DNA of 5,630 bases, taken from positions 1 to 5,630 of the forward strand of contig CAMLSA010000146.1 in the NCBI GenBank assembly GCA_946482655.1, written 5' to 3'. Position numbers and translations under genes: made by a program. Source of the DNA: an uncultured Sphingomonas sp. (lineage in GTDB: Bacteria; Pseudomonadota; Alphaproteobacteria; Sphingomonadales; Sphingomonadaceae). Of this stretch, positions 5,491-5,630 are shown in pieces; within the stretch, counting starts at the first letter, position 1; the number at the start of each line of letters is the position of its first letter. The notes under the pieces were generated by a model that was not told the DNA's origin, searched no databases, and saw only the letters and a program-made list of their open reading frames with translations.

Positions 5491-5630
5491 CGGCGGGGCT
5501 CCTGTATCAAGGCGCGGGTACGCGCGGCGTCGGCGACTTCCTGTCCCATCTGGCGCAGCATGGCATCGACCTTTTCTTCATCGCAGCCGCCTTCGGTGTC
5601 GAACTTGGTCTGCGCGGTGTTGATGGCAAC
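5487..5630 (-). CDS. C-terminus of a probable NAD(P)H-dependent FMN reductase (partial)
   Basis: The minus-strand frame from 5630 is open for 47 codons and stops at TGA 5489-5487, overlapping the ATG of the FAD dehydrogenase by 4 bp. The visible tail starts VAINTAQTKFDTEGGCDEEK and continues with an amphipathic helix (VDAMLRQMGQEVADAAR). This pattern of N-T-A-Q-x-x-F-D, a short turn and a final helix recalls the end of flavodoxin-like NADPH-dependent FMN reductases. The family call rests on recognition of this tail only. Such an enzyme would supply reduced flavin, or reduce quinones or azo groups, next to the flavin dehydrogenase. The N-terminal majority lies outside the window. Another flavodoxin-fold oxidoreductase is the main alternative. 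Confidence 0.6.
   Translation of the reverse strand, partial: VAINTAQTKFDTEGGCDEEKVDAMLRQMGQEVADAARTRALIQEPRR

Noticed and set aside
1..5630. CRISPR array, tRNA or rRNA gene, insertion sequence, prophage or toxin-antitoxin pair
   Set aside because: No spaced direct repeats, cloverleaf-like sequence, transposase motif or terminal inverted repeats were seen on reading both strands.

Overview
This GC-rich window looks like part of a catabolic or accessory-metabolism region from an alphaproteobacterium, most likely a sphingomonad (Novosphingobium/Sphingobium type). That placement is inferred from the base composition, the recurring GGGAGAGA-type ribosome binding sites and the look of the proteins; no ribosomal or other marker gene is present to confirm it. 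No tRNA, rRNA, CRISPR array, insertion sequence or transposase was seen.

Layout, left to right. (1) Bases 1-33 may hold the last ten codons of a plus-strand gene. They meet a small minus-strand gene (54-437) tail to tail across a strong bulged hairpin (26-61) that contains both stop codons. (2) Two minus-strand genes form a short operon read leftwards from 1143: a 224-residue protein resembling a two-module VOC (glyoxalase/extradiol dioxygenase fold) protein, then a 127-residue all-helical protein of unknown function. (3) A divergent, AT-rich intergenic region (1144-1272) holds a perfect TATAAT and overlapping palindromes that look like an operator. (4) A plus-strand gene (1273-2085) encodes a xylose-isomerase-like TIM-barrel protein with an intact metal-site pattern; near its 3' end is a perfect 12-bp stem-loop. 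(5) A leftward gene set occupies the right half: the C-terminus of a probable NAD(P)H-dependent FMN reductase (partial, 5487-5630), an FAD-binding dehydrogenase related to 3-ketosteroid dehydrogenase and fumarate reductase flavoproteins (4015-5490), a short-chain dehydrogenase (3221-3991) and, after a 156-bp gap with small hairpins, an aldo/keto reductase (2096-3064). The last gene converges on the TIM-barrel gene with 10 bp between the stops.

Together the genes encode four redox enzymes (flavin reductase-like, flavin dehydrogenase, SDR, AKR) beside a metal-dependent isomerase/lyase-type TIM barrel and a VOC-like protein. This fits stepwise oxidation, desaturation and rearrangement of a cyclic or polyhydroxylated carbon source (steroid, terpenoid, aromatic or carbocycle). 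The substrate cannot be read from the sequence, and a joint pathway is an inference from proximity. The most informative non-coding signals are the divergent operator-like region and the two strong hairpins at convergent gene ends.
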